Positions 1-11,420 of a stretch of DNA of 64,000 bases are shown here, in pieces. The notes beneath the pieces are model-generated. The model did no database searches. It saw nothing but the letters and a program-made list of their open reading frames with translations, and was not told where the DNA came from. A program made the translations under genes and the position numbers. Position 1 is the stretch's first letter. Each line of letters opens with the position of its first letter. The stretch is taken from contig CM057452.1 of assembly GCA_016271365.2 (NCBI GenBank), positions 832,442,001-832,506,000 of the forward strand. Reading direction: 5' to 3'. Source of the DNA: Neoceratodus forsteri (lineage: Eukaryota > Chordata > Ceratodontiformes > Ceratodontidae).

Positions 1-576
1 TGCACAAGAGAGTCCTGAGAGGAAGAGGTCTGAGAAATCCCAGAAAGTTCATCTGGGGAAGGTCAGCTGCAATAATATCTTGGTGGAGGGAGTTAGGAGT
101 GAAAGGTTCTGAAGGAACTGGTTGCAGTTTATCAATATGCATTTCTGATTCTGAAAGGGTGGCAGGCTCAAGTGCAGCTTCATTACTGGGAGGACAAGGG
201 TGTTACTCAGGTATCCTTGCTTCAGATGATTTATATGGACTTTGTTCAGCACAAGCATTCCACTGGACTTGTGTCATAGGTTGACATGAACTGGAGAAAG
301 CTTTTCCAAAATGTAAAGGGATCAGACCGAGGGTGGCGTAGTTTCTTTTCGGTTCCTGGAACTAAGACAGGCCAATATCAGTAGACAGTCTCCCACAGAA
401 AATGATGGCTCATGTGACTTGGCTGCTGACATTTTCTGCATGGCAGATTTTCTGTATCCCACTGTGGTTATTGCAACACATCTGGCAAGTCCAAGCTGTT
501 CGAGTACAGGGATAATATATGAGGAAGCTGATTTTGGAATGTCTAGCTGTGAGAGAGCCATGCCCAGTGGAGTTCT
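1..576. other. Unassigned flank of LINE A
   Basis: No recognisable gene. The longest open stretch is about 79 codons on the minus strand (322-561) and matches no family I know. The segment ends where the A/T-rich tail of the LINE at 577 begins, so it is simply the pre-insertion target. It could be the edge of another old repeat. Confidence 0.4.
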
Positions 577-2638
577 TTCTTTCTTTATTTTATTTATTTA
601 TTAGAGTCTAGGATTACAATTACCTTTGAGCCAAGGCTCTTTTACAAAGGTACAACATCAGGATCAGAACAAACAAGCAGGACATTAATTATCACAGGAT
701 AACAGGTTACAGTTGTTTATCATCACATGAGTACATACAGATTAGGCGGTACTAGGGGCATGCACAGGACAGGGATAACATTGATAACAAGAACTTGGTG
801 AGACACAAGAAGAAGATGCTGCCAGAGGCAATTGTCAAAACACGCAGGAACTGCAAGTGGAAAGTGCAAGTAAGAGGAGGAGGAGGGGGGAAGGTAGAGG
901 GGGAGAGTAGGGGGGTGGATGAGAAGGGACAAGTGGCAAAAAGGGAACAGCAGGTTAGAGAAGACAGTCACATGTACTAGAGGCAGAGAGGAATAAGTGG
1001 AGGTTAGATTTGAATAGGCCTAGCTTAGGTAGGAGGAGATGCCCCTGGTGAGACCATTTAGACAGCTGGGAGCTCTCTAGGCAAAGGATACTTGTCCCTG
1101 TGAGGTCCGGCATCTTGGAATATGCAATAATTGAGATTTAGAGCCACTGGTGAGGTGGGGATTCTAGCAGATTGTAGCAGAGCTTGAACTCCGGGAAGGG
1201 GAAAAGCCCATCAATGTTTTTTTAGCCACTATGCATGTTAGATGCTTGATGCGGCTTGAGAGTTGCAGCCAACCAGTTTGGGCATATAGGTCACACGTAT
1301 GGGTGAGACGATGGGATCCAGTGATGAGTTGGCAAGCTTTGTTCAAAGTCATAGATATGCGCCTGAGGGCGATTGTGGAAATGGAACAGTAGATGATAAG
1401 GCCATAGTCGATAGTTGAGATCACTGAGCTCTGAACTGCGATCCTTAAGGCTTCCGGAGTTAGGCATTGCCTAAGCTTATAAAGCAGGCCAATACGTGTG
1501 TTAGTCACTTTGGCAACATTGTCAATGTGAGCCCCATAGGATAGACAACTGTCAAGAGTGATTCCAAGGTATTTGAATGTTTGCACTTGTTCTAGAATTG
1601 CACCTAGGCAGTTTGCAATAGTGAAGGGTTGGTCCCGGTGCTTGTTTTGAGAGCTGCAGAAGAGCGTGGACTTTGTTTTTTATAATTGTGGACAAGTATT
1701 TGTTTACTGAATCAGTTTTCAACTGAGGAGAAGCCATGCTGTAGTTTGCATTGCAGAAGGTGGGGGTCCTTGTGGGTGGAGTGGATGACAACATCATCAG
1801 CGTATAGGAGGAGTTGCTCTGGACAGGATTGTGGAAGACTATTTAGAAAGATGCTGAAGAGAAGAGGTCCAAGGATTGACCCTTGTGGCACTCCAGAGCG
1901 CACTGGTCTGGCATCAGAGAGAAAGTCAACTATTTTCACTCTTTGTAAGTGGTTTTCCAGGTAGCTCTTAAACCAGGATGTAGATTCAGGGGACAGTCCA
2001 GTACTTAGCTGCTGAGAGAGTAGTAGATGATGATGGACGGTATCGAATGCCTTCATCAGATCAATGAAGACCGTCCTTGTAAGAAGGCTATTGGCCAAGG
2101 AACTATGGATTGCACAAGTGAATTCAAGGAGGGCTGAGGTGGTACTGTGACCTTTTCTAAAGCTGTGCTGTTGAGCACACAGGACATCGTATTTATCAAT
2201 GTATTCCGTAATCTGGTCCAATACTATACGCTCTATGGCCTTGGAGAGTGGGGGTAGTATGGAGGTGGGCCGATAGTTCACCAGAAGGGCCCTGTCCCCT
2301 CTCTTGTGGACCGGTGTGACAGAGGCGGATTTCCATCTGTCAGGGAACTGGCCAAGAGAGAGGAAGGGGTTGAAGATTTTTGTTAATGGTAGGAGCACCT
2401 CGTTGAGGGTGAGGGCAAGCAGCTTGAGGTCAAGGAAGTTCCCACTTGGCCTGGACCTAGCAATAGCTTTACTGATGTAGTTGCGAGCTTCGTATGGTTT
2501 GACTGATTTGAAGTAGAATGGAGGCCGGTTTGGAGAGAGGGTGGGACTTGAGGGGAGAGTTTGGGGGAGTTCTTGGATGGTGTCCATGGACCCAAGATGA
2601 ATGGAGAGCACACTGCAAGTTAATACCACCCCGAGACT
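577..2638 (-). mobile_element. L2-like LINE (A), 5'-truncated
   Basis: The element reads on the minus strand. Its 3' end is the TTTATTT-rich tail (minus strand AAATAAA repeats) near 577-600, followed by about 560 bases of 3' UTR and C-terminal ORF2 sequence. The 3' UTR motif (plus strand CCTTTGAGCCAAGGCTC) recurs as CCTTTGAGCCAGTGGCTC at the end of the LINE starting at 48,581, so both belong to one family. Only the RT and C-terminal part of ORF2 remain; endonuclease and 5' UTR are missing, which is usual 5' truncation. Clade assignment (CR1 superfamily, L2-like) rests on RT motifs and the short simple-repeat tail. Confidence 0.85.
1712..2629 (-). pseudogene. LINE A ORF2 reverse transcriptase fragment
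   Basis: A continuous frame of about 305 codons covers the fingers and palm of a LINE reverse transcriptase. In order it shows a NYRPTSILPPLSKAIE block, a QHSFRKGHSTTSALLEF block, VFIDLMKAFDTVHH with a catalytic Asp, SGVPQGSILGPLLF, and LLLYADDVV with the intact YADD metal-binding pair. The thumb/C-terminal part (FKYLGITLDS, then an SSVISTIDYG block) continues in shifted frames between 1,164 and 1,711, so at least one frameshift separates palm and thumb. The endonuclease is absent, so it could not act alone. The intact palm over 300 codons suggests a moderately young copy. Confidence 0.88.
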
Positions 2639-3768
2639 ACTCTCATGGTTGGAAGAGTGGTCTCACATGCATTCTTAGGGTATGACCAGGGCTCCATGTT
2701 TTCTGTGATTCTCAGTTGCAACAACTGCCACAGAAAGATGGTCCTGCTGCAGAAACAAGCCTCTGCTGCAGAAACAACATATTTTTGTGCAGTAAAAATG
2801 GCAGTCACCACCGAAAATCCCAACTCAATGACTAAAATGATTGTAAGCAAGCTTAAAATGGTATTAGTGTGAGTTGTTGGCAGCTCCATTATATAGCCAT
2901 CCCCCATGGTTGCAATAGTGAGCGGGGCCACCCCTTTCCAATCCACTGGCACTCAGCCCTGAAGCTTATGACCATTATGGTCTTCTATAAACATTGAGAG
3001 AACTTCAGGAAGTCTATTTCATTAGAAAGAATGGTGGTTCTATTTGCCAATTGCAGAATTATGGAATTAAAACGTATTAGTAATTATTGCAGACAAAAAT
3101 GGGGGGCTTTCTGGACCTTTGTCTATTGTAAAATGTTCCAGCTGCTCTCTAGCCTCACAGTAAATCCTTATAGAGTGGGAGAGAGAAGATATGGAAGATA
3201 AATGGCATTGACACAAGCAACACCACCAGTGTAAAACTGCATGAGCAGGAGAAAGCAACTAGAGCAGCATTACAGCACAAACCATCACCACCAGGCTTCA
3301 AGTTAAGGGGGTGTGAGAGAGCCATTGGAGCAGCACTGATTTGCAACCAGACAATAGTGGTCTTCAAGCAACTGGGCAGGTAGGGGGAAAAATTCTCAGG
3401 AGCATAGCTGAGGTAAACTAACACTGGGTAGGTGGGAGGGAGCCATGGGACAATAAAACACTGCAATAAAAAAAATAACCCTTTAAATCCCCCATGCTCT
3501 ACATCCAATCCAAATTATCATGTCAGAATTGATTTGCATCACCTTGCCTGTGCATCTACCAAACTGCCCCAGGCTGCCTTTTTCTCAGCATTCTTTCTGG
3601 GTAACTAGATTTTATTCTGGGGCTCATTTGAGTTGCCAGAGAATGTAAAGCCCATCACAGAATTGCAGCAGAATCGCCACAGAATTGCTCATAGTCTGAC
3701 TGCAGCAAGCGTGAGGTCCTGCTGCAGAATGTAGGACCAGTTTGCCACAGTAAACACTGGGCCCTGGT
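2639..3768. other. Unassigned interspersed DNA
   Basis: No gene recognised. Open stretches up to about 117 codons on the minus strand (3,155-3,508) and 110 codons (2,620-2,952) have no domain or motif I can identify and no start context worth trusting. The segment lies between LINE A and a CR1 3' fragment and is probably older repeat sequence. Confidence 0.4.
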
Positions 3769-4193
3769 TATCCCTCTGTACAGACAGTTGGTGAGACCCC
3801 ATCTGAAGTACTGTGTGCAGTTTTGGAGACCCCATCTCTGTAAGGACATGGACAGGATAGAGGCAGTCCAGAGGAGGGCAACTAAAATGGTGCAGGGTCT
3901 GCACCAGAAGCCATATGAAGAGAGACTAAAGCAGCTTAATATGTATACCCTCAAGGAAAGGAGGGAGAGGGGGGACATGATAGAAACTTTCAAGTGTCTC
4001 AAGGGAATCAACAAAGTCCAAGAGGGTAGCATCTTTAAGAATGCATGGGACAGACATAAAGCAATTCTAGAGGGGAGTAGAAGGATGTAGACTGTTGGTT
4101 AACTAGGATTTGCAGCTTATCCAATAGAGGGAAATGGGCAGACTGGGTGGACCAAGTGGTCCTTATCTGCCGTCAAAGTCAATGTTTCTATGA
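3769..4193 (+). mobile_element. CR1 LINE 3' fragment
   Basis: The segment encodes the C-terminal end of CR1 ORF2: VRPHLKYCVQFW, then RIEAVQRRATKMVQGL, a YEERLKQLNMYTLKERRERG block, and GINKVQEG. It then jumps to the 3' UTR through an internal deletion near 4,035. The 3' terminus has the CR1 consensus seen elsewhere in this window: a 'gggcagactgggtgg' block, 'ccttatctgccgtc', and a final TCTATG-type repeat. The same end appears in minus orientation at 55,430 and 58,966. Confidence 0.85.
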
Positions 4194-4423
4194 AACAAGG
4201 GTATACAATTCTGGTGTGAAACAGGATCCTGTGGGGTTCACCTATGCACCTCCTGTGCTCCCCGAGAACAGGCTGTACTGTAATTACATTTTGATTAGCT
4301 CCCCATGCTTCTGGGTTTCTCCTGAAGCCACAGACCCCTTCTCCAAAACTGAGCCCCAGTACAAATGCCATTCTTAGCGGGAGACAAAGGTGTAGAATTT
4401 TGCTGCACAACAGAATCCTGTGG

Positions 4424-4700
4424 TCATCAGCTACCATCTCCCTTCATGGTACCACATTGCCTCCTGTTCTTCTGTTTCATTGGTTATGTTGCCCCCCTCC
4501 CCAGAAGGAAAGAAACCTGAAATGGTAAGAATACATGTATGGGAGCAGTGCAAAAGGATCCAGTTGTCATCAGCTACCCGTCACCCTTCATGGTACTGGA
4601 TTGCCTCCTGTTCTTCTGTTTCATTGGTTATGTTACCCCCCCCCATCCTCTCACCAGAAGGAAAAAACCTGAAATGGGAAGAATACCTGTATGGGAGCAG
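4424..4700. repeat. Tandem duplication, 143-bp unit
   Basis: Two copies, beginning at TCATCAGCTACC (4,424) and again at 4,567, share a CTCCTGTTCTTCTGTTTCA block and end in ATGGGAGCAG. They differ by scattered substitutions and a longer C-run in copy two. No coding meaning is evident. Confidence 0.8.
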
Positions 4701-5079
4701 TAGATGGTGTGAACAACAACCAAATAATACAGTTGCAACAGTTGCTTTATTCTGTGTCTTACATAACAGGCATGTTCTTGTATAAGCTTTCTCCCCACAT
4801 ACAAAAAAAGAGATTGTGAGAACAGGGTTTAAATGTATAGTACAAAATGAAATCTTTGCACTTAATGACCAGTCTTATTTCGGAGAAGGCTTCTGGATTG
4901 TAAAATGGAGTCCAACTTTTAAGAGACAGACTGTTGTGTGCTGATTGGTGGGTTATTGTACTGTGATCTCCAAGGCCCACCTTCATGGTTTTCTGTTTGC
5001 TATATTTAAAGGCATAGTATATTGCTGTGGCTCACATGTGTTTGCAAACATTTTTTTGTATTCAGTAAGGAGTGCCAGT

Positions 5080-5850
5080 TTGATGTAGGATTCTGCATCG
5101 TTAAATGGCAATTTGATGCAGGATTTTGTATCATTAAATGGTGGTCAAGATTAACTCCCAATCCTCAGTAAATGCTATACAGTAGTCAAGATAGTACCAC
5201 TATCAAACAATATCTTTTGTGTGCAAGACAATTGTAAACAGCAGGGAAAAATTGAGCAAGACAGGTTCAAAAAGTTCATCACAACACATTTCCTAATCAC
5301 TTCTCAGCTTGCATTTTACGATGCAGAATCATGCGTTCAACTGCCAGTCTTCACTAAACAGAAATCTAAAGTTTTCTACAACCTAAGGTGTAAGTCACTG
5401 TTCGCCTGCCAGGCACCCTATTACGATGTGTAATTCTACCTCTATGAGTCACTGGTCAGTAAATACAAATGTACTGTTTTTTATAACTGAAGGTATAAAT
5501 CATTGACCGGTTCTTCTCTGCCTTTTTACGGTATAGAATCCTGCATTGAACCACCAGTTTATGATGCCACCATGTTACAGTGCAGAATCGCGCACCAGAG
5601 TGCCACTGTTAACTATACAGAACTGTCCACATCTCAGCTTCCATTTTAACATGTATAATCTTAAATTGAGGTGCCACTGCAGAGTACATAGAGATGTAAT
5701 GTTATTTACAACTGAAGGCATAAGTTACTGACCGCATCTCATCTGCTTTTTTACGATGCAGAATCCTGCATTGAACTGCCATGTTACAATGCAGAATCCT
5801 GCTCAGAACTGCCATTTTACGATGCATTCTTTAGCAAACAGAAATGTAAT
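5080..5850. repeat. Degenerate satellite-like repeat, about 105-110 bp period
   Basis: The word ACGATGCAGAATCCTGCATT, or a close variant, followed by GAACTGCCA recurs near 5,315, 5,420, 5,526, 5,643 and 5,751, with shorter partial copies at both ends. Between copies lies a variable CTGAAGGTATAAGTCACTGA block. Divergence is high, so the array is old. Confidence 0.65.
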
Positions 5851-6010
5851 TTTTTCATTAAAAATACAATTACTTTATCCATAGTGAATTTTCTGTTACC
5901 ATTATGTCTGTACTGTGACTGTTCTTGTATATGTTAATGGTCTTCATAACCTTACTTGTTTACAATTCGGTTTATGTCAATTGAGATCATAAAAAGTATG
6001 GAAATTAAAT
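5851..6010. other. A/T-rich spacer
   Basis: Short A/T-rich stretch between the degenerate tandem repeat and the left end of a foldback MITE. Nothing recognised. Confidence 0.4.
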
Positions 6011-6590
6011 GCACAAAACTACATTAATGCACTAGTTAGGGTTTATATCATGACTTTGAAAGTATGGAAATGTGGTGTTAGGGTTCCCAACCCTAACATC
6101 CCACCTCAGCCCCCCACACAATCCTACCACCCCACCATCCACACACCAACAGGTGTCAGGGTGTGCCATGGGGTCGTCTGCCCTAACACACACTCCATTC
6201 TTCTATACTGCAGGGTTTTAAATAATTGATTAGCAGTTTTTTTCTTGGGACATTGCTAACTGTATGGAAAGTATTTATATAGGTTTTCTGGAAGTGTTAT
6301 GCTTGTTAAACACAGTGAGGCAAGTGCTATGCATTGTCACAATGTTTTAGCACTTTTATGAGCAAAACGCTAATCAAATTTTGGAGTTAAATAAAACCCT
6401 GTGTAACTGTACCATCTTACCTCCCTTACAAATTGAATGGGGTGAGCATTAGGGCTGATGACCCAAGGCACACCCCGACATCTGTTGGTGTGTGGACGGT
6501 GGTGGTGAAGTGTGGTGGTAGGATTGTGTGAGGGGGTGGGGTGGGGTGTTGTGGTGTTAGGGTTCCCAATCCTATTTCCATACTTTTGAA
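6011..6590. mobile_element. Foldback MITE 1 (left part; right end at 11,362-11,396)
   Basis: The left terminal repeat (ACATTAATGCACTAGTTAGG, ending in GTTT) pairs with an inverted right end at 11,362-11,396 (AACCCTAACTAGTGCATTGA, ending TTTTTTGCAA). Interior arms also mirror each other: 6,075-6,210 resembles the reverse complement of 6,402-6,580 (AACAGGTGTCAGGGTGTGCC against the CACACCCCGACATCTGTTGG side). Two later insertions split it: a 191-bp MITE at 6,211 and the CR1 at 6,591-11,354. Five relatives lie at 24,207, 25,221, 30,431, 34,721 and 35,110. Confidence 0.75.
6211..6401. mobile_element. Small MITE with CAGGGTTTTA ends (hAT-like), nested
   Basis: The 191-bp insert starts CAGGGTTTTAAATAATTGAT and ends in the inverted counterpart (AATAAAACCCTG). 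GATTAGC and GCTAATC are also mirrored inside. Relatives of the host MITE at 30,600 and 35,290 read straight through this point (TATACTGTACCATCT type), giving an empty site. The flanks CTATACTG and TGTAACTG are compatible with a decayed 8-bp duplication. CAGGG termini with 8-bp duplications point to hAT, but no transposase is present. Confidence 0.65.
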
Positions 6591-6774
6591 GACATGGTTT
6601 GCTGGCCAAGGCACCTAGCTTCACCTGAGCTCTTTCCTTCTAAGACTGCTTGAAAGGCAGAGTAGAGAAACTTACCAGAGCAAGGGAGAAGGATTAAGAC
6701 TTAGTTTGGTTGAGCAGATTTACTGTGTGGTGGTGTTTTTATTTTTACTCACAGGGATTGCTACTGTTTGTTGC

Positions 6775-7025
6775 TAACATTTCATTGCTTTATTTTTCTC
6801 TGATTCAAATTATTTGTTGCTGGTATACCTTCTTCTGCATTATTACAAAGGTGTGCCTACAGGTATGCTAACAGATTACTGCTGTAATCTTCTGATTCAA
6901 ATTGTCTTTTGCAAGGTATATCTTCTGTTACTGCTTTATTTTTCTCTGGAGCAAAGTGTTTCTTACAGGGTATATCTTCTGAAATTATTACAGGTGGTGC
7001 TTTACAGGTTTTACAGTTTTATCTA
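6775..7025 (+). repeat. Tandem repeats in CR1 5' UTR
   Basis: The block TGCTTTATTTTTCTCTG, followed by a TATACCTTCT/TATATCTTCT word and ATTATTACA, occurs twice with a spacing of about 146 bp. The other CR1 also has tandem units of different sequence (163-bp period) in its 5' region. Repeated 5' units in LINEs often carry promoter activity, but that is inference here. Confidence 0.6.
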
Positions 7026-7376
7026 ACATTAGGATAAGCTTTCAGGGTTACTGCATTTGTTGTTGACTGATTGTTTCTGCTCTTACCTCCTTGTTCTTTC
7101 GTCCGTGGTTCTTCTTTTTAGGCAGGAAGGGCCCAACCACCACCCCATCCCCAACCACCCCACGCTACACTCCTTTATAGGGTACCACAGTTGTGACATT
7201 TCCTGTGGCAGAGCAGGAAGGGGCGGATCAGTGGGCCTCCACAAAGTGATCTCATTTACAGGGCACTAGTAATTTAACTTGTTATAACAAGTTAAACAAA
7301 GCACAATTAAACCATTACTTGCATTTTTTCCTTCTAATTACTCTGACTAGGTTACAAACCCAGCAACTTATTTGGA

Positions 7377-8386
7377 ATGGATTTCATTAACTGCAGGTAC
7401 TGTGGAACAATTTTCAGAAGGACAGTCTTACAGGATTTAGGACACTGTCCTACATGCTGGGCCTTTGGAGATCTTAGGTCTCAGCTCCAGGCAGCATGGG
7501 CAGAGATTGCACGCCTAATTTCATATTGAAGAGGAAATACATAATAAGAACCACCCGCCATTTCCCCAGCATCCAACAGAAAAACCTCGACCAGCAGAGG
7601 TAGTTGGTCCAGGAGGTTGGCAGGTGGTTAGGAGGAGCAAATCAGGTGCCCCATCACTCTCTGCTCTCCAACACATTACCTCCAAAACCATATAAACACT
7701 ACAAACAGGTATCTGCCTCTATCTCTGAAATCAAATAAAGAGGCAGAAGACACTGCAGAGCAGGACACTGCAGCACAGAAGCTAGCACAACAATACTCAC
7801 AATACAGAACCAAAACTAAACAAGCACAAAGAAATCCAAAAACTTTGATCATAGAGACTCCATGATTCGGGAGTTGATACCCATCTCCAGCCAGGGGTGA
7901 TGGTCGATGTCTCCCAGGTACATCAGCATGGAGAGACACTGACCGCGTTGCTAAATTGTTCTAAAGCAGGAGAAAACATTGATGTCCTAGTACACATAGG
8001 ACTATTGATCTCGCCAGCCGGTCAGTTGTGGAGACCAAGGAACACCTGACTAGGCTGGGTGACAAACTATCATCTATTTACGTCGGCATCTCCTTCTCTG
8101 AGATCCTCGCAGTCTGGGAGAAGGGAGCAGATGGATGGGAAAGGTCAGAAGGGAATAGGGGAGCTAAACACGTGGCTCAGGACTGGTGCCAGGAAAAAGG
8201 ACACAGATTTGTAGAACTGGCAACAGTTCTGGGGGCGAAAGTTCTTTAAATTTGATGGACTGCATCTGACTAAAGAGTCAGTGCATTGGGGCAGAAGTTT
8301 GCGTCTTTGCAGAATATTTAACTAGCAAATGGGAGAGGGGTGCAGCACCCCATCGTCGAATGGGAAGAACACCCCCCCTCAGCTAG
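7377..8386 (+). pseudogene. CR1 ORF1: zinc knuckle and SGNH-esterase protein, decayed
   Basis: The start ATG at 7,377 opens a frame with a C-x2-CG...CPTC zinc-knuckle-like motif, as in other CR1 ORF1 proteins, followed by a leucine-rich helix (LRSQLQAAWAEIARL). A VVGPGGWQVVRRSKSG block follows near 7,600. From about 7,860 the SGNH/GDSL esterase domain is seen in pieces: VLVHIG (remnant of the HxGTND block), a LTRLGDKLSSI helix, and the C-terminal DGLHLTKES block holding the catalytic Asp-His pair. Frames shift around 7,730, 8,000 and 8,240. The esterase is typical of CR1 ORF1 and may help the RNP reach membranes or chromatin. Stop at 8,384-8,386. Confidence 0.82.
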
Positions 8387-8460
8387 TGGTCAAACAGGAA
8401 TTCAGTGTTTGCCGCTCATTTGCATCACCAGGTAAGAAAAAGGTTTGTCTCCCCATACGA

Positions 8461-11040
8461 TGCACAGGGTAATGCCAAACTTCACCCAACAACTAACACA
8501 CCAAAATCTGGCCAATGGAAAATCATGTACACAAATGCTCACAGCCTGGAAATAAGATCCCAGACCTGCAGGCAATAATGTCAGAGGCTAAACTGGACAT
8601 AGTAGCAATTAGTGAGACGTGGGTTTACCAGTAACCACACTTGGAGACTTCAGTACCTGGCTATGTATTGTTCAGAAGAGACCGAGTGCAAAAAGGGGGA
8701 GGGTGGCCTGTATGTTAATGAAAAAATCAAAGCTACAGAAATTCAGAATACACATAAGGAGCCAGAAGAACTGTGGGTCACCCTGGAAACAGGAAATGGG
8801 ACAGCCATAAGAACTGGGGTTGTCTACAGGCCCCAGACCAGAGGAGGACATAGACACATTACTGTTAGAAGATATACAAAACATGACAGCTAAAGGGAGG
8901 TTCTGATAATGGGAGACTTCAACATGCCAGATACAGATTGGTCAATACCAGCAGGAACATCTGAGAACTAGACTCATAGTGGATTCCCTGCAGGAGGGCC
9001 TCAAACAACTGGTACAGCAACCCACAAGAGACAGGGCTATCCTAGATCTAGTACTGACTAACAAAGAAGGGATCACAGATCTCCAGGTAGAAGGTCACCT
9101 AGGCCAGTGACCATCACATGGTATGGTTCAATTTGGCTACTACATCTAAATCATCCCATTCCAAAGCAAAAATATGGGACTTCAGAGGAGCTGACTTTGA
9201 TAAGATGGCCAACAGAGTTAAGCTAGCCCTGGCAAAAAGAAACACAGGTGAGGAGGTACAGGCAAAGTGGGCAAGCATTAAGGATACAATATGAAGCAAC
9301 ATCCCATTGTGTTAGACAGAAAAGGAAGTGCAAAAGAAGAAGGAAACCACTTTGGTTCTCAAATACAGTAGCAGAAAAGGTCAGAGCCAAAAGGCTGGCC
9401 TTCAGAAAATATAAAGGAACACAGCGGGATGAAGATAGGAGGCATACCAAACTGCCCTAAGGGAAGCAGGTAAGGCAGTAAGGCAGGCAAAGTCCCAAAC
9501 TGAGGAAACACTAGCACAAACAGTAAAGAAGGTGACAAGACTTTCTATAGATACATTAGTGAAAGGAGAAAGTCAGAGGGGTATTGCTAAGCTTAATGGA
9601 GAAAAGGGCATGTGAGGAGGAGGACCCTGTAAAGGCATCTATCCTAAATAGATACTTTGCTCAGTATTTACTGAAGAGAAGGTAGGGCAGGGCCCACAGC
9701 TCAGCATCATGGACACAGGGGGAGGGAGTGAGCACTACTCCCTTCACAAAAGAAAGGGTCCTACAAGAGCTTACAAGCTCAGGGTGGATAAGGCAATGGG
9801 ACCTGATGGCATACATCCCAGGGTACTTAAGGAGCTAAAGGAGGAACTAGCAGAGCCGTTAGCAGAATTGTTTAGTGAGTCTCTGAGCACAGGAGAGGTC
9901 CCAGAAGACTGGAGAAGGGCTCATGTGATCCCACTCCACAAGAGTGGTAGCAGGGAGGAGGCGGGGAACTACAGACCGGTCGTCTTACCTCAGTAGTGGG
10001 CAAGATTATGGAGGCACTCCTTAAGGAAAGGATAGTGCAACACCTGGAATCCATAGGGGCACAGGATCCAAGACAGCATGGGTTTACAAAGGAAGGTCCT
10101 GTCAAACTAATCTCATAGATTTCTTTGACTGGGTAACCAGAGTGGTGGACCAAGGGGAGCAGTTGATGTCGCCACCTTGACTTCAGCAAAGCTTTTGACA
10201 CTGTTCCACATAGAAGATTGATAAATAAGCTAGGTAGGGCTCGGGGTGGGTCAGGGTTGGTCAACTGGGTGGCAAACTGGTTGACTGGCGAAAACAGAGA
10301 GTGGTGGTAAATGGTCTACGGTCAGAAGAGATGCAAGTCACAAGTGGGGTACCTCAGGGATCAGTCCTGGGGCCAGTCCTATTCAACATCTTCATTAGTG
10401 ACCTCGAGATGGACTAGAGGGTAAGGCTTGTCTGTTTGCAGATGACACCAAGATCTGCAACAGAGTAGATGATCCAGATGGGGTGGGCAGAATGAGAAGA
10501 GATCTGGATAAACTAGCAGAATGGTCAGAAGAGTGGCAACTGGGATTTAATGCAAAGAAGTGCAAAATCATGCACATAGGGAAGAGAAACCCTGAAGCCA
10601 CTTATAGGCTGGGAGGAGTTGCTAGCAGTCACAAAGGAAGAAAGAGACTTGGGCATCATCATCACTGATGACCTAAAATCATCCAAGCAGACCTCTAAAG
10701 CAGTAGGTAAGGCTAGGGGGTGTTAGGGTGTATTAGTAGGGGTATCACAAGTCGTAAGAGGGAGGTAAATCCCTCTGTACAAGACATTGGTTAGGCCCCA
10801 TCTGGAGTACTGCGTGCAGTATTGGAGGCCACACCTTCACAAGGACATTAACCAAATTGAGGCAGTCCAGAGAGGGCAACCAAAATGGTGCAGGGACTGC
10901 ATCAGAAGACATATGAGGACAGATTAACGGAGCTCAATATGTATACCCTTGAGCAAAGGAGGGAGAGAGGTGATATGATCGAGACATTTAAACACCTTGG
11001 GCATAAACAAGGTGAAAGAGTCTAACATGTTTAAATATAA
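8461..11040 (+). pseudogene. CR1 ORF2: endonuclease/reverse transcriptase, decayed
   Basis: The APE-type endonuclease spans about 8,480-9,130: a TNAHSL start block, DIVAISETWV, GVVYRP, MGDFNMPDTDW (catalytic GDFN) and SDHHMV (active-site SDH). The RT spans about 9,780-10,640: KAMGPDGIHPRVLKEL, HVIPLHKSGSREEAGNYRPV, RQHGFTKEG, LDFSKAFDTVPH, and CLFADDTKIC with the FADD catalytic motif intact. The C-terminal end includes VRPHLEYCVQYW. Numerous frameshifts and stops break the frame, so it cannot be translated as one protein. It would nick target DNA and prime reverse transcription in the nucleus. Confidence 0.88.
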
Positions 11041-11420
11041 GAAAATAGCAGGACAAGAGGACACAGCATGAGATTAGAGGAGGCCGATTAAGGGGAATGT
11101 GAGGAAATTCTTTTCACAGAAAGGGTGGTAGATGCATGGAATGGTTACCACAAGAAGTGGTGGCTATGAATACAGTGCAGGGCTTCAAACAGGCATGGGA
11201 TAGGCATAAGGGAGCAATACAAATGACTATGAATAGATAGGTCACTGACAGAGCAAAGGCCCGATGGCACATTTATAAGGTAGAAAAAGAAATGGGCAGA
11301 CTGGATGGGCCTTGCGGTCCTTATCTGCCGTCAACTTCTATGTTTCTATGTTTCATCATATCAACCCTAACTAGTGCATTGACATAGTTTTTTGCAATAT
11401 GTATATATAATATTTTGTAT

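Larger units (their letters stand above)
6591..11354 (+). mobile_element. CR1 LINE (E), nearly full length
   Basis: A 4.76-kb plus-strand CR1 with 5' UTR (6,591-7,376), ORF1 (zinc knuckle plus SGNH esterase), ORF2 (endonuclease, RT) and a 3' end finishing in TCTATGTTTCTATGTTTC. It sits inside foldback MITE 1, whose left part ends at 6,590 and whose right end resumes by 11,362. Both ORFs carry several frameshifts and stops, so this copy is dead. Its 5' UTR shares a CAACCACCCC...CTTTATAG block with the second CR1 (near 47,300 on the minus strand), which supports a genuine 5' end. Confidence 0.88.

Noticed and set aside
1..570. Possible L1 ORF1 N-terminal remnant on the minus strand
   Set aside because: No coiled-coil or RRM signature and no match to the ORF1 half at 53.1-53.5 kb.
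3155..3508. 117-codon minus-strand frame with hydrophobic stretches
   Set aside because: No family resemblance, no conserved motif, and flanked by repeats; could not be supported as a gene.
4424..5850. Regularly spaced repeats considered as a CRISPR array
   Set aside because: Units are contiguous tandem copies with no unique spacers, and the context is eukaryotic.
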